Assembly (NCBI GenBank): GCA_047967505.1
Contig: CM106540.1
Length of the DNA: 64,000 nucleotides
Origin: Dipteris shenzhenensis
Taxonomy: Eukaryota; Polypodiophyta; Polypodiopsida; Gleicheniales
Reading direction: 5' to 3' (one strand)
Position numbers and translations under genes: made by a program. The notes beneath the pieces were generated by a model. That model saw only the letters and a program-made list of their open reading frames with translations, was not told where the DNA came from and did not search any database. This document shows positions 10,533 to 21,870 of this stretch, in pieces. The stretch's first letter is position 1; each line of letters starts with the position of its first letter.

Positions 10533-12245
10533 ATGGTGGGAATCCTTGGCCGCCCTGATTCCTTGCCCCTCCCCGATCTCAACCCCCCTCCCCCCCTTCG
10601 CCCTCAGCGTGTCAAACGCCTCGAATGCCCCAGCCGCCCTGCCCTTAACGACCAATTAGCTTCTTTCCAGATTCAAATCGATGACTTGCAGGCCCGGATC
10701 TATGAGATCCGCACCATCGTCGACAACAAAACGCATAACCGGCACGTCGCCTCCCCGGAGCTTCTCGAGGCCCGGAACCGGCTCATCGAGCTGAATGCCG
10801 CTTTCAAGAACGCCGTGGAGGCCAAGCGCGCGCACCGGGAGGAGCTGGATCTGGCCGACAAGATGAGAGATAGGATTCGCAGCGATGCTAGATCTCTCAG
10901 AGAGAAGCTTCCGTATGTCAAGGTGGAGCAGATCGACGAAGAGATCTCCAAATTAGAGTATCGGCTGGCTCATTCTTCCCTTGCTCTCCAGGAGGAGAAA
11001 AGGATGATCTCTCAAATTGAGAGTCTACGAAAATCGCGGGAATGCGTCAAAGAGTATGACAAAAGGATGGATCAGTTGACACAGGACGAAAGCTGCAGGA
11101 CAAAGTTGATTGATGAGATCAAGAACGACGATCGGATACTAAACAATTTGAAGATGCAGCAGGAAGAACAACGGCAGATCCTTGCAGACATTCGAAATAA
11201 AGAAGCTTCACAAGCTCTAGATATCCCTGCGCTACTGCAGGAGAGAGATGCTGCTTTCGAGAAAATAAAGGCTTTAAGGGAGGAGATGAAACAGCTGAAA
11301 GCAGACTTTGCAGCTAAGGAAGACGAGTACTGGAAGAGGGAAAGAGAATGGAGAGCTCAACAAGCTTTTGAGAGGAAGTTGAAGGCGGAGAAAATACAGG
11401 CGGAAAGAAGGGAACGGGATGAGATCAGAAAGCAGAGGGCTTTGGAAAACTTTGTCGAACCTTATACCGACGAGATAATACTGTGCGATCAGCTGATCTC
11501 ATACATGCAAAAGTACGCTCCATCCGCAGATGAGCTGCAGGTTGTTTCTTCTCAAAAGGCCGAGGTCGTGGTTGCTCCGAAGGGCTTCGGGGACGTGATA
11601 GTGAGCAAGAAGAATCGCGGTGATGAACAGTTAGAGGGTTGGTTTGGAGGCTTCGGAGGCAAAGCGAAAGGCAAGAAACCTAAGGCTGCTGCACCTGCGA
11701 AAAGCAAGGAGCGAGAGAAGATTTCATTGTCTCTGGATGCGTTGACATCTTTCCAAAAGGTAAAGGTTTCTCCTCCTAGTACGCTTGGGGACGTGCTGAA
11801 AAGCCTTGATGAGCTCAAGGGGCAAAAAGCGTCCTATCTGGACTTGCAGAAGAAGGCCAGAGAGACAAAGGGAAAAGAGGAGAATGGGGACAATAGCTTA
11901 GACTCTGCAGTTGTGTCCGATGAGGTAGTCACTCTGGAGGGGGAATCAGAGGAGACGATTGATTCTGGTGAGCCAGTCCTTGAAGCTTCAGAGAAAATAG
12001 AGCCTTTGGAGGCCACGCGTGAGATTGAGGAGGACTTACCACCACGAATTGTTGACAGTGGTCCAGATGTTACTGAAGTTGAAGAGGAAGTTTCTTCCAC
12101 TCAAGTTATTGATAGTGGCTCAGATTTGACTGGACCCAAGGTCGAGGATTCAATTGACCAAAGCGTTGATAATGGCTCAGCACCGGAGGGTTGTGAGATT
12201 GAGGGAACAAGTGTTGAAACTGACGTACCTGTGATTGAGAATTGA
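10533..12245 (+). CDS. Bfr1-like coiled-coil protein (nuclear segregation / mRNP family)
   Basis: A single uninterrupted frame of 570 residues. The frame stays open further 5', but the first in-frame ATG is at 10533, with G at -3 and +4. The N-terminus is Pro-rich (residues 9-24). Residues 40-310 are a long charged coiled coil with the conserved block PYVKVEQIDEEISKLEYRL (127-145) and EEKRMISQIESLRKSR (154-169), which resembles the Bfr1 family. An FVEPYTDEI segment (307-315) follows. Then comes a GFGGKAKGKKPK basic patch (373-384). The tail from about 450 is acidic, with (I/V)(I/V/D)(D/N)(S/N)G repeats. Yeast Bfr1 associates with polysomal mRNP and ER; a similar cytosolic RNA-linked role here is inference. 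Lack of introns in an intron-bloated neighbourhood could be ancestral or reflect retroposition, but promoter-like sequence and a clean long frame argue for a live gene. Plant proton-pump-interactor proteins are another coiled-coil family to exclude. Confidence 0.82.
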   Translation: MVGILGRPDSLPLPDLNPPPPLRPQRVKRLECPSRPALNDQLASFQIQIDDLQARIYEIRTIVDNKTHNRHVASPELLEARNRLIELNAAFKNAVEAKRAHREELDLADKMRDRIRSDARSLREKLPYVKVEQIDEEISKLEYRLAHSSLALQEEKRMISQIESLRKSRECVKEYDKRMDQLTQDESCRTKLIDEIKNDDRILNNLKMQQEEQRQILADIRNKEASQALDIPALLQERDAAFEKIKALREEMKQLKADFAAKEDEYWKREREWRAQQAFERKLKAEKIQAERRERDEIRKQRALENFVEPYTDEIILCDQLISYMQKYAPSADELQVVSSQKAEVVVAPKGFGDVIVSKKNRGDEQLEGWFGGFGGKAKGKKPKAAAPAKSKEREKISLSLDALTSFQKVKVSPPSTLGDVLKSLDELKGQKASYLDLQKKARETKGKEENGDNSLDSAVVSDEVVTLEGESEETIDSGEPVLEASEKIEPLEATREIEEDLPPRIVDSGPDVTEVEEEVSSTQVIDSGSDLTGPKVEDSIDQSVDNGSAPEGCEIEGTSVETDVPVIEN

Positions 12246-12650
12246 AGCATTGCCAGGAAGCCGCGTGCAAAGCAAGGGATTCCAGAATGGTTGAAAGATG
12301 CTTTCACTATCCTGATTGAAAGTGGATAGATATCAGAAATTGAGGATTCCCACAAAGGGCTGAGGATTGTAGAGGTCTGAGGAGGAGCATTTTGACATTA
12401 GTAGTGCAATTTAATCCATTATTTTTTCCACTGTTTGAAAGGAGATAACTTGTTACATTATGATTCATGCAATTAGATGGGTAGTGTATGAGATAATCAT
12501 AATTCATGAAGTTACATGCATCCAGCTATTCATATCTTTTCTGTGTTTATTCTTTCTTCCTTCCATTTTGTAGTATGAACAAAATTTCCAAAACTCAGAA
12601 ATAAGGCCAACAATGAGAGATCAACTCTCATGAGTACATAGAACGCCAAA

Positions 12651-12656
12651 AATAAA
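12651..12656 (+). terminator. Candidate poly(A) signal of the Bfr1-like gene
   Basis: AATAAA lies about 400 bases after the TGA at 12243-12245, a normal 3' UTR length in plants. Plant poly(A) signals are loose, so this is only a candidate. Confidence 0.35.
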
Positions 12657-13600
12657 TTTGTCTCCTTTTTCTTTGGGAAAATGTTTATCCTATCTGACTT
12701 AGGAATTCATGAAGTTAATTCAATGCTTTTATGGTAAATATGTGTGCGATGTCTTCATGGCATAAGGCTTTTTCTTTGGGCTTGTGGGGTGAGTCATCAT
12801 GGTTATAAAGGGACAGGTTATCGAGGTGATTGCTTTTTGTTTTCTTGGGTCTGTCGTCATGGACTCGGAGATGATCTAAGATACATAGTGAAACAATCTC
12901 TGTCTTTGGGTTGGCTATATTGTCGAATCATGCAGAGAGAGAGAGAGAGAGATCATATGAGGTGCCTATGGAAAGGCTTGAGAAGCTACGTAAGAAGGCC
13001 AGTTTGCCCCTCTTGGATCTGCTGACTCAGCATGATACATGGGCCGACTTCACCCTGAAAACAAAACCATCAGGAGCAGCCGGGCTTGGTGGACCAAATA
13101 GCTGACCAAGTCGGCCAGGTCTGGGGCTATGTCTGCCCAAGATATGACTTGCAGAATGCCTATATAAGGCTGGCCATCAAATGAGATTTATGATCCTCAA
13201 TATCTGATAATGGGCATATTTGCAAACTCATTTTTGATGCATTCTCCTATATACCTGTTTCCACTTCAAGTTCATGATAGCTGGTTCATGTCTACATATT
13301 AGCCTTCTCTTGAAGAGAGGCTCTCTTGAAGAGAGGGAGCTCCTTGTCAAGATAGTCCTAGCGCAAAAATCTGTTTGGTAGAAGGCCGTCTTCTCCTTTG
13401 GGTCTTGCCAAGCTCTCTGATGTCAATATCCTTGTCAAGAAGGTCTGATACATCTACACCAATATTCTATCCACTCTATTCTGGCATTGTACTAACCCTT
13501 TTATTTGGTTGTCTCTGTTGCCTTGCAAGGGACTCTATCACCTTCATTCTTACAACTGCAACAGGTTAGCGAAGATGTTGGCGTAGAGATTTGCTTTCCA
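12657..13600. other. Unassigned, with a short GA run and a TATA-like site
   Basis: A GA run lies near 12933-12950. A good TATA box (tatataag, 13161-13168) sits after a GC-richer stretch rich in ccgac/cgg words, as in an LTR U3. A short duplication (gaagagaggctctcttgaagagagg) is at about 13311-13337. No matching second LTR or primer site was found, so no element is called. Confidence 0.35.
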
Positions 13601-13627
13601 ACTGCAGCATGCTTGTTTCTGCCACAC

Positions 13628-13662
<35 letters not shown>

Positions 13663-13688
13663 TACAGCATGCTTGTTTCTGCCACACC

Positions 13689-13720
<32 letters not shown>
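13601..13720 (+). repeat. 60-bp duplication, each copy carrying a GA microsatellite
   Basis: 13601-13660 and 13661-13720 are near copies: act(g/a)cagcatgcttgttt, then ctgccacaccca, then a GA run. The two GA runs are almost equal in length. The structure suggests duplication of an already formed microsatellite, or slippage between GA runs. Confidence 0.9.
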
Positions 13721-13723
<3 letters not shown>

Positions 13724-14269
13724 CCGTCTTTGGGAGGCCTCATGGGCCTATGAGATAGTTCAATCAAAAGAGTGACTCATACAAACGCTATGCTACGGTA
13801 ATATTCTCAAAAACTTAAAACACTCAACACTAGTGCCCAAAACATACATATCCCAGGTGCCATGTTGGCTCTCCAGTGGAATGCGGAGGTGTCTCGTATC
13901 TGTGTTTGTCAAGTCGTCTCTCGCGTGGCGGGGGGCTTGGTCTCCGTGATCTATGTATCCGGTGGGCCATATCAAGAGGGACACCTCGGCTTGGACGGTC
14001 CCGCTAAACATCCAGCGTGTGTGCTCTAGTCACCCTTTGCATCATTCAGGGTCTCTGTGTCTCTGGCTCAGCCTCTCCGCGTCGTCTCTTCCCACTGATC
14101 CGCTTTGCTCTCATGTCAGCTATTTCCTCCTCTACTCCACACTGTCCTTGGGGCTGACTCCAATGCATAGAAATCTGTGACATGTCAGTGTCTGATCTAT
14201 CTGTGTCTCCTGTGGCGCTGTCACCTTTTGCTGCCTGATCTGCTGCAACAGGCCCTCTCTGTGGTGCTG
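13721..14269. other. Unassigned sequence
   Basis: No gene is recognised; open frames here are short and unlike any known family. It may be part of the LINE whose C-terminus follows. Confidence 0.35.
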
Positions 14270-14480
14270 CATCTCCATCACATAGAGGCCAACACAAACG
14301 TGGTCATGAAAGTGGATCAGCCAGGAGAGTGGCCTATAACACTGCCCCTTTTGAAAGAGACAATGGTACTATCCTCGGATCTCATAGTAGACTGGGCACG
14401 TACAAAGGAAGTGCTCTTGTATCTCCACCTCTGCCAGTGTGCATAACTTGCAAATCTCTGCTCTCTAGGCGTGCCCATGG
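14270..14480 (-). pseudogene. LINE ORF2 C-terminal zinc-motif fragment
   Basis: The minus-strand reading ICKLCTLAEVEIQEHFLCTC, followed by PVYYEIRG, is the Cys-x2-Cys...His-x4-Cys motif near the C-terminus of LINE ORF2 proteins (usual form RxCxxC...EDExHFLxxCPxYxxIR). A stop follows directly after EIRG. Only the 3' end survives, as is common for 5'-truncated LINE copies. Confidence 0.7.
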
Positions 14481-15619
14481 CTCTCCTTGCCTCACGCAGT
14501 TACACACAGATGTGTGCCTTGTCCAAGGCTCGATTACGATATTCACAGGCGAGTTACATGGAAGATTCTCCCATTCTTACTCGTTGTCTATAGAGGTTGT
14601 GTAGACTTGCAGGTGAGAGGGTCTGTATCTTGTATTTTCATACGACTTGATAATGATGCTGAGATACTAGGAGTGTAAGTACTCTTCCACAATCTCTCTT
14701 AATGAGTATGCTTTGCAAACTTTGTCCTCTCTTCAGGAGAGCTGATACTTTGAATATTAGCAGTCTCTTATGTTTTCGTCAACATTCATGTATCTCGTAA
14801 ATCAGCATTGGGTTTTGTAAAAGGCCATGTTCTTCTTCGGTTTATGCCATAGCGAGTCTAGGCATCTTTTATTACAAGCTCTTTAATGTTAGCATTTTTC
14901 TCAAGAAGACTAGCTTTTCCTTAATTTTCCATCCAATCAATTCATGCTCTTTGGTTGCTACACTAACAAGGTAATGAATGGTTTGGTTGCTTCCAGTAAC
15001 AAGGTAATGAATGCATAAGCCCATCAGTACAAGATCAACACAGCAGCAACAGCAGTCAGAATTACAGAAACAGTAGGATAACAGAACAGGTCCAACTCAC
15101 TGGTCAAAAAGTAAATGTGTTGACTTCTGACCGACCTGGTAAACAAACACCGACCTTTGATGACAATCCTACCTGTCCGATCATTGTAGTAGTTCAGTCT
15201 ATAAAGGCCCCCAAACCTCTCCATCAAAAGCTTCAGCTTCTAGGGTGTCCTCAGTAATTCAGCAGCTACATCATAACTACTAGGGAGTGTGCATCATAAT
15301 TACTAGGGAATGCTCACATCTCTACTATTCAGCAGCTACATCATAATTAGAATTTAATCGGGAATGTGCACCCCCTATGGAATGGGAAAGTAATGATTGA
15401 CATAAACGCACACTTTCTTATACATTGTTGGAGATGATGTAGATGAGAAGAGGCGGTGGGACTGACCACAATGCCGTAGATTTAGATTTTATGTGGATCA
15501 CATAGCAACATGCTTTTTCTTGATGGCCTTTCCTTTTGTATGCCATTTGGCAAGTTACTATCAATGATCTTTCATGATCCGTCTGTTATGAATATTTTAT
15601 TTTATTTATGCCCTTGACT
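14481..15619. other. Unassigned, with a TATA-like site
   Basis: A TATA box (tataaagg, 15200-15207) follows a stretch rich in gaccgacc words, and direct repeats of tactagggaatg/cagcagctacatcataa occur at about 15260-15350. This resembles an LTR or a MITE end but no partner was found. Confidence 0.35.
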
Positions 15620-16830
15620 AGTTTTGATTTCAGTTTCCATGAATTCTAAGTTGAATAGTGCAGCGTATTGAGTTGAAACTCCAACTTCAACATGGATGTA
15701 GCCGCCATAGGAAAATGTTCTTCCTATCTTGTTGCTTCCATCCAATGAAATCTTGTGGCTTTGCCCAACATTCATGTTCTGAAGCATACACAAACACAAT
15801 GTCATTGGCCTTCTGTGTCTGAAGTTTTATCCTCTTCTTTGATGCAATGTGCTCAAAGATACTCCATAAGCGCTCACAAGGAGGGAACTAGCTCCTCAAA
15901 ATTCGGATAGCCAAACTCTGTGACAAAGGTGTATCCACCCCATAACAGCCACACATTCCATTTTTTTTTCTAAAAAAAGGATAACTCATCCTTCACCTTC
16001 CTTTGCTCTTGGGCATCAGGTACCGTTCCCCTCCTTACAAGTCTGGCTTGTTTCCTTGAAACTCAGGATCCAAGACATAAGCTGTAGCATGCAATGGTGG
16101 GTTTCACCACTCCAAACCCAATTCCACGAACTCTTTACTTCGATCAGGAATGGTCACCACCTCCTTCACATTTTCAATCTTTTTCCATCCCTTCATAATC
16201 TTTGCCAATGCATGGCTCATCACTGCTCATCAAAAGAGTGTGTTGCGCTCTCTCTCGCTCTCTCTTCACATTTCTTATTCTTGTTTTCTGCTTTGTTTCT
16301 TTCTTTTTGCTATCTAAGTTTTTGTTGTTTGGTTGGGATTTCAGAGCTTAGTAAGCATTTTGTTTACTATGTTATTTTTATTTTTTAACTTTCTCATTTA
16401 CTCATAATTTTGTCTAAAGGCGCTTACTTTCCTTTGTTCTCTTGCTTGTTCTATAAAATTTTTCAATATGTAAGATTGGATATATTGTAGTCTTATGAAG
16501 GTATAGAATCCCTGAATAGATCTGCTGCGTGTATCACTCCATCCATCACCCATCAAAGTAGTATCAAATGCCTTCCATTCGTATTTGACAAGCTTCAAAG
16601 CCTGCTCTATGTTTTGCTTCTTCCTCTCCCCTTCACTCTCAAGGCCTCCTAAGATGGAGCATGTAAGAGGGACCAACAGCCCTTACCATATCCAGAAAAT
16701 AAGGATTACGGGCTTGATTCAAGGAAAAGTCACCACTATTAAAAGAACGTCCCATTGCATCGTCCACCTCTGCCTTCATACCAGGGTACCAAGATGCATT
16801 TGCCAACGGCGTGAAAGCAGTCTCATGCAC
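15620..16830 (-). pseudogene. hAT transposase remnant (DUF659 to C-terminal dimerisation domain)
   Basis: Minus-strand pieces occur in the proper order. First is NPYFLDMVRAVGPSYMLPS-like text and a CTLMGDGWSDTRSRSI motif (DUF659, about 16750-16500). A middle segment includes PLHATAYVLDPEFQ (about 16095-16050). The hAT C-terminal dimerisation domain reads CERLWSIFEHIASKKRIKLQ (about 15890-15830). Several frame changes and stops show it is dead. It is a close relative of the hAT element at 43.7-47.0 kb: the GWSDTR block is shared. No TIR or target duplication was found for this copy. Confidence 0.8.
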
Positions 16831-16832
16831 TA

Positions 16833-16962
16833 CTGTACGACACCCACGATAGAACGCACATACTACTGTTGGTGCTTTCTATCTGCATTTAGTTCTATCT
16901 AATAGTACTACGCCACCCACGATAGAACTCATGCACTACTGTTAGTGCTTTCTATCTGCATT
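16833..16962. repeat. 73-bp direct repeat
   Basis: The block cacccacgatagaac...cactactgtt(g/a)gtgctttct recurs with period about 73 (16841 and 16914). It flanks the 5' side of the hAT transposase remnant, so it may be part of that element's subterminal repeat region. Confidence 0.7.
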
Positions 16963-18375
16963 TCTAATGTACTATGTTGCTTCAACTGTCAAGCACCTCA
17001 AATTGTCATGGCTCCTCCACGCCCTGCTGCCAATCTCTCTGTTGTAAGGAATTGGATATCGAGAATCGTAAGGAGCAGCTTGCCAAGGTTCACACAAGGG
17101 GAGATGCCACTATTGTTGGCAGCCAGAGACTGGCAGTTTAGTGAGAATGTAAGCTCGCCTGTCGGGAGTTCAAAACAAAGGCATTAGCATTTGTTGCATG
17201 CATGTATGCCAGTATGTAGCAAGGGTCCCGCTGTTAGCTTAGGTCACAGCTAGCATTGGTTTTGCTGCTAGCAAGAGCTTATGTCGCTGTAGCTATCAGT
17301 GCTGTAGGTATTGTAGGTCGAGGTAGCATTTGATCATAAGTACCGTAGGTACCCCAGGGTTAGCCTTCTATCGTAGGTAGTGTAGATCATATTCTGTAGA
17401 CTGTCATAGGTAGCTTGCTAAGTTGTAGCTAGTGTGCTGCATAGAGCACCACCAGCAGTGTAGGTAGCGTGGATATAGAGGAAGAATAGAATTTACCTGC
17501 ATGAGTTGCACAAGCTCCAAATGCGACGGTGAATCGTTGTGCCAGAAAAAATGGTTTGGTGGCAATGTGCAATGGAATGGCCTATATAATGTTCCATAGG
17601 TGTTCCCATAGCTGTTCCATAGGGATGGTGTTCCGGCAGGGTTTATGAAGAGAACGCTGTTCCAGCATTCCACACCTATGGAATGGCGTTCCCAGGCAAC
17701 TATGGCTACAGGCCTCAGCCATGGAGGATCCAGCAGCCAGCTCTATGACAGCTATAGGCATCCCTAGCCTCAGCCTCTTCATTGAGGAACAGTCCAGATG
17801 TATGCATCCCCTTTCGTGAGGACTTTGATAGCTGTGTTCTTTGAGCACTTGGGGATTGCCAAGGCCACAAGCAATAAAGTAGTAGTTAACATAACTCTTC
17901 ATCCGTGTATCAGCGAGTGGGTGTGATGATGGATCTCTCTTTCTGTCTTCTAAGTTAGCAGTCATGCTTCCACACTCAGCATGGGCAAAGCTGGTGAGAG
18001 AAACATGTAGTCTTCATGCCCATTATAGATGTATCCTCTGAACTGCACCCCTGTCCCACTGGCTCACAGCTATTTCATCTTGTTTCCTGATGAACGAGCG
18101 ATATAAGCTCAAGGAGAAGGGCATCCGTACTTGACACTGATGTCACCCTTTTCATTTGAATCTGAGCCATTAACTAGTGTCTTGTATAGCCGTCGTCTAG
18201 CTTCTTTCAAGTTTTGGGGATGACTATCCTTGTTATTCGTACTCACGACTTCTCCTTGGCTATTGTAGTACTTCCTCAATACTTTTAGTTTATGCTTTGA
18301 ATAGTTGTGAAACTCCAGAATTGAGAGAAAGGTTGCAAAAGACATAGTTGCAAGTAATGGTTCTTGCTAGTTGAA
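16963..18375. other. Possible hAT subterminal region; otherwise unassigned
   Basis: Between 17210 and 17480 the words gtaggta, gtaggtagtgta and gtagct recur on the plus strand. Between 17580 and 17690 the word gttccatagg and its complement cctatggaa recur. Clusters of short words near the ends are typical of hAT elements. No protein is recognised, including in the 127-codon minus-strand frame 17582-17965. Confidence 0.35.
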
Positions 18376-18377
18376 GA

Positions 18378-18432
<55 letters not shown>
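18378..18432 (+). repeat. GT-GA compound microsatellite
   Basis: About 10 GT units run into about 17 GA units. Confidence 0.95.
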
Positions 18433-18438
<6 letters not shown>

Positions 18439-18559
18439 AGTATGATTGTATTAAAGTCTGCCTGAGACCCTTCATGATCTATGGGACTCGTGACACAATT
18501 AACTAATGTGGCCCTTTACATCTTGAAGATTTGGAAAAAAAATCTTCACAAAGCTTTTC

Positions 18560-19620
18560 ATGGTGTGAGTATTTGCTTAGCTAACTTGTGTGCTAGTCCG
18601 AGGACTTTGCTAGGGCGTTCCAAGACTTCCTTTAGATAGCCCCCTAGCCTTGTAGCTAGTTATTCCAACAAGGTTATTAGGTTGTCCCTGTTGTCACTAT
18701 GTTTTTCCTTGATGTGTATTAAATAGGCTCAACACTATGGGAGCATGTGTTGATCATTTTCTCACTCTCCTGTGGGGCAAATTTTGCAGATTCTTTCATC
18801 TCTTGGGATCTTTGGGCCTTGCACACCCACCTCTCTCCACCTCTAGGTCTAGGAATTGGTCGTTATTATGTAGAGACAAGGCCTTTTGAACATTGATATG
18901 TCCTCCTCGAGATGTTTTTGCATTTCATATCTATCCATTGGATTAATTTCTTGTTTGTAGAATTGCATTTTCATTCTTGGGTCTTGCCATACTTTCTATA
19001 GTAGTTTTTGCGTTGTTAAATCTTTGATTTCAAAAAGTGGATTACTAAATTTCTTATTTCACCTACATCTTATGGGATATCGACAACCTTTATCCCCCAT
19101 ATCCATCCATTTCCCCCTTTGTCTTTGCCATCAAGTGGTCTTTGTAGCCTTCGTTGCTTTGCGTAGCATCTTCATTGCATCCATCTTCTCAAGCTTATTG
19201 AGGTACACCATGTAATGGCATAATGCTTCCCCTTTAAGGGGTATCATACCAGTTTCAGTCGGTAGAATGGGATAGGGTTTTTGTACCTTGACCCCTAGTT
19301 CCCTCATCAGAAAGTGTTTATATAATGTTTCTATTCTTCTCCAATACCCTTTCTAGAGAGCCCGAGCACCTGGGTTGGCCATCCATAGAGGATCAACGTT
19401 TGCACAAGCATGGTATATAGAAACTTTTACATTCCATCTATTTTGGAAGCTGTATAGAGCTTTCAATCCTCCTGAAATTCTCCTTTCCATGCATGCATTC
19501 CACCGTAGCTTAGGTATTTGCATGTGGTGGCTGTGTCCAAAGGCTATCCTTTGACTCCATAATGGAAGATTAATAGAATTGTACCGATCCACGAGGGAGG
19601 TGACAAGGTGGTAAAAAACT
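18560..19620 (-). pseudogene. LINE ORF2 3' half
   Basis: On the minus strand a downstream RT/thumb pattern is seen: ERRISGGLKALYSFQNRWN, then a degraded TLV..LYGWP (about 19490-19370). After more decayed coding sequence it reaches PRDERICKICPTGE and NDQHMLPWC (about 18800-18745), the Cys-Cys-His-Cys motif at the C-terminus of LINE ORF2. Stops and shifts are frequent. It resembles the piece at 14.3-14.5 kb. Confidence 0.7.
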
Positions 19621-19769
19621 ACATAACAACCATGCAACCTAATGACCAAAACAAGATGGTGTTATTATTGAGTAAAAGAAGTTAGCACATGGGTGGAGGC
19701 ACAAGGAATTAGGACACCATCCTAGGCACGCTTTTTTCCCCAAGCACTCAACAATGAACCATTTAGTTG

Positions 19770-19920
19770 ATCTACAAGAGTAGCAACAAAGGGAGCCAAG
19801 AATAGGAAATGGGTTGTCTATTGCTATTTTGTAGACTTCAAGAAAGAATTCGACACAGTTCCACATAAAAAGCTATGGGAGGGATTAGAAAAGCCCCAAG
19901 TACCCTAAGAACTCAGAGAG
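19770..19920 (+). pseudogene. LINE reverse transcriptase scrap
   Basis: The plus-strand reading KWVVYCYFVDFKKEFDTVPH, followed by KKLWEGLEK, is the conserved FxDFxKAFDTVPRxxLWxxL block of non-LTR reverse transcriptases. It contains the first catalytic Asp. It is only about 50 codons long and lies in the opposite direction to the LINE piece just left of it. Confidence 0.75.
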
Positions 19921-20535
19921 GCCACATACCATATATACTCCCCTAAATCATTATTCATGAACTTGATGAGCATTCCCTTTTTCTTCTCTCCTCCCCATGT
20001 CAACATCTTAGCCACTAGCCCTTGTTTATCGTGTGCTCAAATATGGTCAATTTTTAAGGTAAACGAAACCTACCAATCGCCAAACAAAGTAGGGTAGTCT
20101 GTTGTACTAGTATTAAATAGTTAAAACGAACTACTCTTTGCAAAAAGTAGCAACCTCTGGGCAGTCTACTAGCTATAGCAAGCTCTACGCAGCAACTCCG
20201 TGCAAAAAGCAAGCACTAGGTGCTAGAAATAGGCTACTACAAAGTGGTCGACCTATTTTTTGGTGATTTTTGGCATCAAGAAAGGCTCCAGGAGTAGGGT
20301 GGTTGATTTAAAAGCTTCCCAGGCAAAGAACAATGCTCAAGAAGCAGGGTGAGATATAAAAAGAGAGGTAGTAGGGGCTCAAAAGATTGTGCAACAAGCT
20401 TCTAGAGGAGAGCGACTGCAAGAAAGAAGTTGTTGGACTGTAGAAAGAAGGGCATCTACTCTAGGAGGGTGGGCGATATAGTCAAGAAAGCAGCAGGATG
20501 ATAGATGCCCAAGGGAAAGAGTGCTCTGATACAAA
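19921..20535. other. Unassigned; probably retrotransposon leader
   Basis: It lies just inside the primer-binding side of the LTR at 20536 (minus orientation), so it may be its untranslated leader. The word gtagcaa/gcaaaaagtagcaa recurs around 20110-20220. No protein is seen. Confidence 0.35.
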
Positions 20536-20887
20536 TGTTAGGACACCAGAGGAGAGGAGAATTGAGAGCATGCGATTTACCACCCAACCAAGCCACTATA
20601 TAGCCATCTCTGGACCTTTCGCCATAATTAGCCTAACGCGCCTAATATAGCTTACTTCGCCATACTTCACTAGTCCAATCTCTTTACATGTGTGAACAAC
20701 ACCATAGTGCACACCACTCATGTCCACTTGGTAACTAATGGCTTCTACTGAACCTTGACTCATGGACATATACCTTTCCTTTATGACCATTCTTATCTAG
20801 CCCGATCCTTTACAACCATAGTCCATGTCCATGTCCATTGCTGGTCTTGCTCTCACTTTAATTCCCACAATTACCATTGTCATAACA
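20536..20887 (-). repeat. Probable solo or orphan LTR
   Basis: A 352-bp block starts TGTTAGG and ends CATAACA on the plus strand, giving the terminal inverted pair TGTTA/TAACA. On the minus strand it is followed directly by TTTGTATCAGAGCAC, close to the initiator-Met primer site TGGTATCAGAGC. A TATA-like ctatatag lies inside at about 20600-20609. No partner LTR is in the window. Confidence 0.5.
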
Positions 20888-20929
20888 CATAAGTAAAATG
20901 ACATGAGTGCTAGAGTTCAAAGTTCTATA

Positions 20930-21870
20930 CATGTTGGTATTGGATGGTAGCAATTTTCATGTATGGAAACAGCTTGTCAAGAACCTTCTCATGGGAATGA
21001 AGTCACGGAAACTTATAGTTGGCACATCGAAAATTCTGATGTAGTATCATCATAAGATTAAAAAGATGCCTAAGATGAGCTTAATGAAAGCCATTGAAGC
21101 TTTTATAGCATGTTTTTTATCAAAAGCATATACGATATGGTGATGAGATATGGAATATGGTTGACATCAAATTCAATTTATGAGGGAAAGACTCCATTGT
21201 CAAACCTAAAGATGAGATATTGTGATGCAGTCATGGATTTGTCGTAATGAATCATCCTACTCGACATGATAGACTTTTTAACAATACTTCCAGCAAAGGG
21301 GACTTGAAATGGATGATACAGATTTTGTTGAGAAGGTTCTCAAAAGTTTGTCCCTCTCATTTGAAGGCCTCTGGATAGCAATCATTTCTAGAGGCATGTT
21401 AATGAAGTGAAATGAATTGATTAGCCTTCTAATCCATGAAGAGGATTGCTATAAGAAAATATGAGAAGACTATGTAGATGGAGAATTAGCTACAAAGTAG
21501 TTTGAAGTTACGAAGCCATAGTGCAATGCCCAACATAGACTTGGTTCAATGTCCAAGGCTAGATAGAAGAAATGGAATCATAATTATCAACAATCTTAGT
21601 CAATGAAAAGTAGAAGCTTATAGGAAAAAGTATGGTGGGATTCACTAATTGTGTCAAGCTAAGCCATGATTATTGTTACAAGCCCAAGAATGGGGCACAA
21701 ACTACAAATACAAGAAACAATATTGTGCACATGCAACAGATGTAGGTATGCTTTAGAATATTTCAACATGGTCAAAGTACTAGCAGAGCCAAAATCATAC
21801 AAGGACAAAGGACACATGAGTTATAGGCTATGCATAGCTCTAGTTGTAGCTATATAATTTGAGAGAAACA
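20930..21870 (+). pseudogene. Ty1/copia gag remnant
   Basis: The plus strand gives the gag start motif LDGSNFHVWKQLVKNLLMG (about 20939-20995). Further on it gives MDDTDFVEKVLKSLSLSFEG (about 21310-21370) and a degraded zinc knuckle (CVKLSHDYCYK, near 21655-21685). Stops and shifts are numerous. No pol follows. Confidence 0.7.

Noticed and set aside
12924-13200. LTR retrotransposon around the TATA box at 13161
   Set aside because: No primer site, polypurine tract or second LTR copy could be found.
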